A stretch of DNA of 64,000 nucleotides, taken from the NCBI RefSeq assembly GCF_002967765.1, contig NZ_PUHY01000012.1, positions 1,054,001 through 1,118,000 of the forward strand. Reading direction: 5' to 3'. The stretch's first letter is position 1. Every line of letters starts with the position of its first letter. The position numbers and the translations under genes were made by a program. The notes below the pieces were generated by a model. The model ran no database searches, was not told where the DNA came from, and saw nothing but the letters and a program-made list of their open reading frames with translations. This DNA comes from Blastopirellula marina (GTDB lineage Bacteria; Planctomycetota; Planctomycetia; Pirellulales; Pirellulaceae). Positions 61,398 through 64,000 of the stretch are shown in pieces.

Positions 61398-62522
61398 TTA
61401 AAACGGGATTAGATAATACATCCACGCTTTGATGCGAACGGTGACTTTACTGATGACGTGAAACGGCGAACCGGTCTTAGTGTAGACGGTGCACATGCCC
61501 GCGGTACCCATCGGGATAGATTGCATGAGGCTTTCGTCTTCCAGCTTGATCTTCACGGCAAATTTACCACTGGAGTGAATTGCGTCGGGGGTGGTCAGCA
61601 CGCCGCTAGTGACAAATTGGCCTTCGCCGGTGGCGGGGATGATTGAATCGACCTTTCCTTTCAGGACTTGACCGGGATAGGCTTTCAAGGCGAATTCCAC
61701 TGCGTCACCCGGCTGAATATTCTTGGTCACATTCTGGCTGAAGACCGCTACGATATCGACGGTCGACGTATCGATAAACGTTCCCATAGGTGCCAGGGGA
61801 AGAGGAACCGCCATCGCGCCTTCGCGTACCTGCCAATTGGTAACGAAGCCATCCGCGGGGGCATAGACGGTGCACTGGCTAAGATCGAACTTTGATTTGT
61901 CGAGGTTGGCTTGTGCCAGGTCGACGTTCTGCTTGGCGATTTCGAGGGCGACTACCGCTTCGTCCTGGGTTGCTTTCGATTTCGCGACGGTGGCCTGAGC
62001 GGCATCGTAACGATCGGTGAGCTGAATGATCTGAATCTTACTCACGGCCCCAGGGGACTTTTCGTTCGTTTCATTCTTCGCATCGAGTTCTGACTTAGTG
62101 GCTGCCGCGTTTGCTACCGCCTCGGTGACGGTGGCTTCCGCAACTTTGATGGCGGCCTCCGATTGAGTAACCGTTTGTTGAGCCGCGCCCAGGGTGGCTT
62201 CGTTTTGGCGAACGGCGATCTCGTAAAGATCCTTTTGGATCTCGAACAAGATATCTTTGCCCTTTTTAAGTGGTTTGTTCGGCTTGGCATTCAGGCTGAC
62301 AATCGGCCCTTTGACTTGGGGGACGATCTGAATCGTGTAACGCGACACGACAAGTTGGCCCGATGTTGGCGCCGAGAATTGCCACAGAATGACAATCGCA
62401 CTCACGGCGACAAACCCAATTACGGTTGCCACGGCCAAGTTAATCGGATTCGGCTTGACCTTGAGCTTGATATAAAAAAGCCAGATTCCGAACGTGTAGA
62501 GGATGACAAACAACGCGATCAT
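61398..62522 (-). CDS. HlyD family membrane-fusion protein
   Basis: 374 residues from ATG 62522. Two N-terminal membrane segments, a biotinyl-lipoyl-like part (VVPQVKGPIVSLNAKPNKPL), a long coiled coil (about 95-200) and beta-barrel domain (CTVYAPADGFVTNWQVREG) follow. It forms the periplasmic link of an efflux or secretion system; it is paired with the DUF3302 protein 29 bp upstream, as in E. coli yiaV/yiaW. The longer frame upstream would overlap the DUF3302 gene. Confidence 0.88.
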   Translation of the reverse strand: MIALFVILYTFGIWLFYIKLKVKPNPINLAVATVIGFVAVSAIVILWQFSAPTSGQLVVSRYTIQIVPQVKGPIVSLNAKPNKPLKKGKDILFEIQKDLYEIAVRQNEATLGAAQQTVTQSEAAIKVAEATVTEAVANAAATKSELDAKNETNEKSPGAVSKIQIIQLTDRYDAAQATVAKSKATQDEAVVALEIAKQNVDLAQANLDKSKFDLSQCTVYAPADGFVTNWQVREGAMAVPLPLAPMGTFIDTSTVDIVAVFSQNVTKNIQPGDAVEFALKAYPGQVLKGKVDSIIPATGEGQFVTSGVLTTPDAIHSSGKFAVKIKLEDESLMQSIPMGTAGMCTVYTKTGSPFHVISKVTVRIKAWMYYLIPF

Positions 62523-62551
62523 GGCGGCACCTTTTTGCGGAGAGCGATTCT

Positions 62552-62881
62552 CTAGGCGGATTGGGCAAGCTGGCTTTTCAAGGCAGCAACTTCCGCCTGA
62601 AGATCGGCGATCTGTTGTTGGAGCGAATCGTTCTGTTGGGAGGCGGCTTCTTGCGAATTCGTGCCGCATGGCATCAGTGCCCAGACGAAAGCCACCGCCC
62701 AGCCAAGTCCGCCGAAAAGCAAGCCCAGCCAACTGGCCGCCGCGATCGCTGACGCATGTGGATGATTTCGCTTTTGGGCGATGCTGCCTGGGAGCGAGCC
62801 GATCGCCACAATCGCCGAGACAATCACGGCGAATAAGACCGTTATTACAAACCAGGCGAACAGCGTAGCGAAATCAATCAT
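62552..62881 (-). CDS. DUF3302 inner-membrane protein (YiaW-like)
   Basis: 109 residues: two membrane segments with the motif QKRNHPHASAIAAASWLGL between them, closely matching DUF3302 (YiaW: KKRNHPHADAI..AGWVSL). A short coiled coil (LQQQIADLQAEVAALKSQL) follows. Partner gene of the HlyD protein downstream. Confidence 0.85.
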   Translation of the reverse strand: MIDFATLFAWFVITVLFAVIVSAIVAIGSLPGSIAQKRNHPHASAIAAASWLGLLFGGLGWAVAFVWALMPCGTNSQEAASQQNDSLQQQIADLQAEVAALKSQLAQSA

Positions 62882-62898
62882 GGGATCGGCCTTCCTAT

Positions 62899-62942
62899 AA
62901 AAACAAGCAGGACGCCAACCAAAGTTTGGGGCGACCTGCTTG
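62899..62942 (-). terminator. Terminator of the sulfatase gene
   Basis: Arms based on aagcagg and cctgctt, extended with mismatches, with TTTTT on the minus strand after it. It is about 85 bp past the sulfatase stop. Confidence 0.8.
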
Positions 62943-62987
62943 ATTTGAAACGAGATTGAGCGCTAGATCAACAGAGCATGTTGTCCG

Positions 62988-63010
62988 GCATGTTGTCACC
63001 GACAACATGC
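62988..63010. repeat. 10-bp perfect hairpin plus a direct repeat
   Basis: Arms gcatgttgtc / gacaacatgc with an acc loop lie close to the sulfatase stop. Another copy of gcatgttgtc begins at 62976, so alternative hairpins are possible. Purpose unknown. Confidence 0.4.
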
Positions 63011-63027
63011 ATCTGTGATGCAATCGT

Positions 63028-63999
63028 CTATTTCCCAGAAGCAGCGTCTTCGATCTGCTTCTGAATTTTCTCGAGGTTGAATGAACCAGGCGTTTGACTT
63101 GGCGGATAGTCGGCCATCGTCTTCAGGAACTTACCAGCAACTTGTTGCATTGGCACCAAGACGTAGGCTCGTTCCAGGAACCAGTCATCGTAAGTGTTCG
63201 AGTTATGCTGGGCTTTCTCAAATGGATCGCGACGCAAGTTGAACAGCAGCGGAACACGCAGTTCGGTAAAAGGTTCACGCCAGACCCCGAAAGCCTGACC
63301 GCGGTTTTCCAGAAACACACCCTTCCATTGATCGAGTCGTAAAGCAACAACCTGCCCGTCATCATTGACGTAGAAGAATTCCTTCCGAGGAGATTTATCG
63401 GTCTTGCCCATGAAGTAATCCAGCATGTTGTAACCGTCTGGGTGATTGCGATACTTGCGGCCGTTCAGCTCCACCCCTTCCATCAATTTTTCTTTGATGT
63501 CGGGAGCGCCGGCGGCAGCGGCGAAGGTCATCATCCAGTCTTCGTGAGCCACGATGCCGTTCAGTGTTTTACCGGCAGGGAACTTGCCTGGCCAACGAAC
63601 GAAAGCAGGCACGCGGTAAGCACCTTCCCAGTTCGAGTTCTTCTCGCTGCGGAACGGCGTGGTACCAGCGTCGGGCCACGTGTTGTAGTGCGGACCGTTG
63701 TCGGTCGAGTAGAAGACAATGGTATTGTCCGAGATCTTTAACTCATCAACCAAGTCTAGCAGCTCGCCGACCATCATGTCGTGTTCGACCATGCCGTCAT
63801 GGTATTCGTCACCGGAAGGGCCTGAGATACCTTTGTGCTCTTCCTTGACGTGCGTGCGGAAGTGCATGCGTGTCGCATTCCACCAGCAGAAAAACGGCTT
63901 ATCGGCTTTCACTTGACGCTGGATGAAGTCCTTAGCTGCCGCGTTGGTTTCTTCATCGATCGTTTCCATCCGCTTCTTGGTCAGAGGCCCCGTGTTTTC
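63028..63999 (-). CDS. Sulfatase (arylsulfatase-like), N-terminal part missing
   Basis: The frame runs off the right edge; the 5' codons in the window read ENTGPLTKKRMETID, typical of arylsulfatases near the middle of the protein. Metal/substrate motifs seen: PFFCWWNATRMHF, FYSTDNGPHYNTWPDAG, EGAYRVPAFVRWPG. The catalytic Cys/Ser of the CxPxR motif lies beyond the window. It cleaves sulfate esters, probably in the periplasm. Sulfatases are numerous in planctomycetes. Confidence 0.93.
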   Translation of the reverse strand, partial: ENTGPLTKKRMETIDEETNAAAKDFIQRQVKADKPFFCWWNATRMHFRTHVKEEHKGISGPSGDEYHDGMVEHDMMVGELLDLVDELKISDNTIVFYSTDNGPHYNTWPDAGTTPFRSEKNSNWEGAYRVPAFVRWPGKFPAGKTLNGIVAHEDWMMTFAAAAGAPDIKEKLMEGVELNGRKYRNHPDGYNMLDYFMGKTDKSPRKEFFYVNDDGQVVALRLDQWKGVFLENRGQAFGVWREPFTELRVPLLFNLRRDPFEKAQHNSNTYDDWFLERAYVLVPMQQVAGKFLKTMADYPPSQTPGSFNLEKIQKQIEDAASGK

Positions 64000-64000
64000 G

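Noticed and set aside
1-64000. CRISPR array, tRNA, rRNA, intact transposase or phage genes
   Set aside because: No regularly spaced repeats, cloverleaf-like sequence, transposase or phage structural motifs were seen by eye; a dedicated search was not possible.

Overview
The window looks like a chromosomal segment of a planctomycete of the Pirellulaceae/Blastopirellula type. This rests on the gene families seen: a DUF1559 pseudopilin-like protein, a cytochrome-bearing DUF1549/DUF1553 protein followed by a DUF1501 protein, a sulfatase, several Gfo/Idh/MocA oxidoreductases, sugar-phosphate isomerase-like TIM barrels, FG-GAP and VIT/vWA exported proteins, and PhoPQ-activated-type proteins. No rRNA, tRNA, CRISPR array, phage or intact insertion sequence was seen.

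Layout. 0-0.9 kb: the end of a DUF1559 gene. 0.9-3.7 kb: a small accessory island read here as a decayed integron. It holds a frameshifted IntI-type integrase remnant, two attC-like imperfect hairpins, two places with the same cassette-start motif, and three small minus-strand cassette-like genes (membrane protein, SUKH/SMI1-KNR4 protein, lipoprotein-like protein with an EF-Tu domain-2-like barrel). 3.7-15 kb: metabolic and proteolytic genes (TIM-barrel isomerase, secreted zincin, two Gly/Tyr-rich exported proteins, an enolase-superfamily enzyme with an M28 peptidase and a tandem colicin-immunity-like protein, PepF, FabH, DUF2750). 15.6-25.3 kb: TANGO2-like protein, EpmA, two Gfo/Idh/MocA enzymes, FG-GAP and VOC proteins, and three tandem zinc-ribbon membrane paralogues. 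25.5-34.3 kb: a DinG/XPD-type helicase, a TlpA-like protein, HisF, then a PilT operon whose second gene is a membrane-anchored, apparently catalytically dead GspE/PilB relative.

34.4-43.9 kb: exported TIM barrel, TerC, the DUF1549/DUF1553 and DUF1501 pair, a small HNH protein and two tandem TlpA-like thioredoxins. 44-49 kb: an alpha-glucan cluster (GH57, GalT-like, GlgA). 49.3-55.7 kb: a Ktr/Trk potassium uptake pair, a small membrane protein, a VIT/vWA protein and a PD-(D/E)XK-like winged-helix protein. 55.9-58.7 kb: a fast-evolving stretch of small membrane proteins, including two decayed tandem copies and a zinc-ribbon protein with a paralogue that has lost the ribbon. 58.7-64 kb: a PhoPQ-activated-type protein, an outer-membrane transporter-like protein, an HlyD/DUF3302 pair and a sulfatase cut by the window edge.

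Most genes are single or in groups of two to four, and many end at strong stem-loop terminators. Start sites were often moved to an internal ATG where the longest reading frame overlapped a neighbour or lacked family similarity. All family names come from motif recognition by eye; no database search was run.
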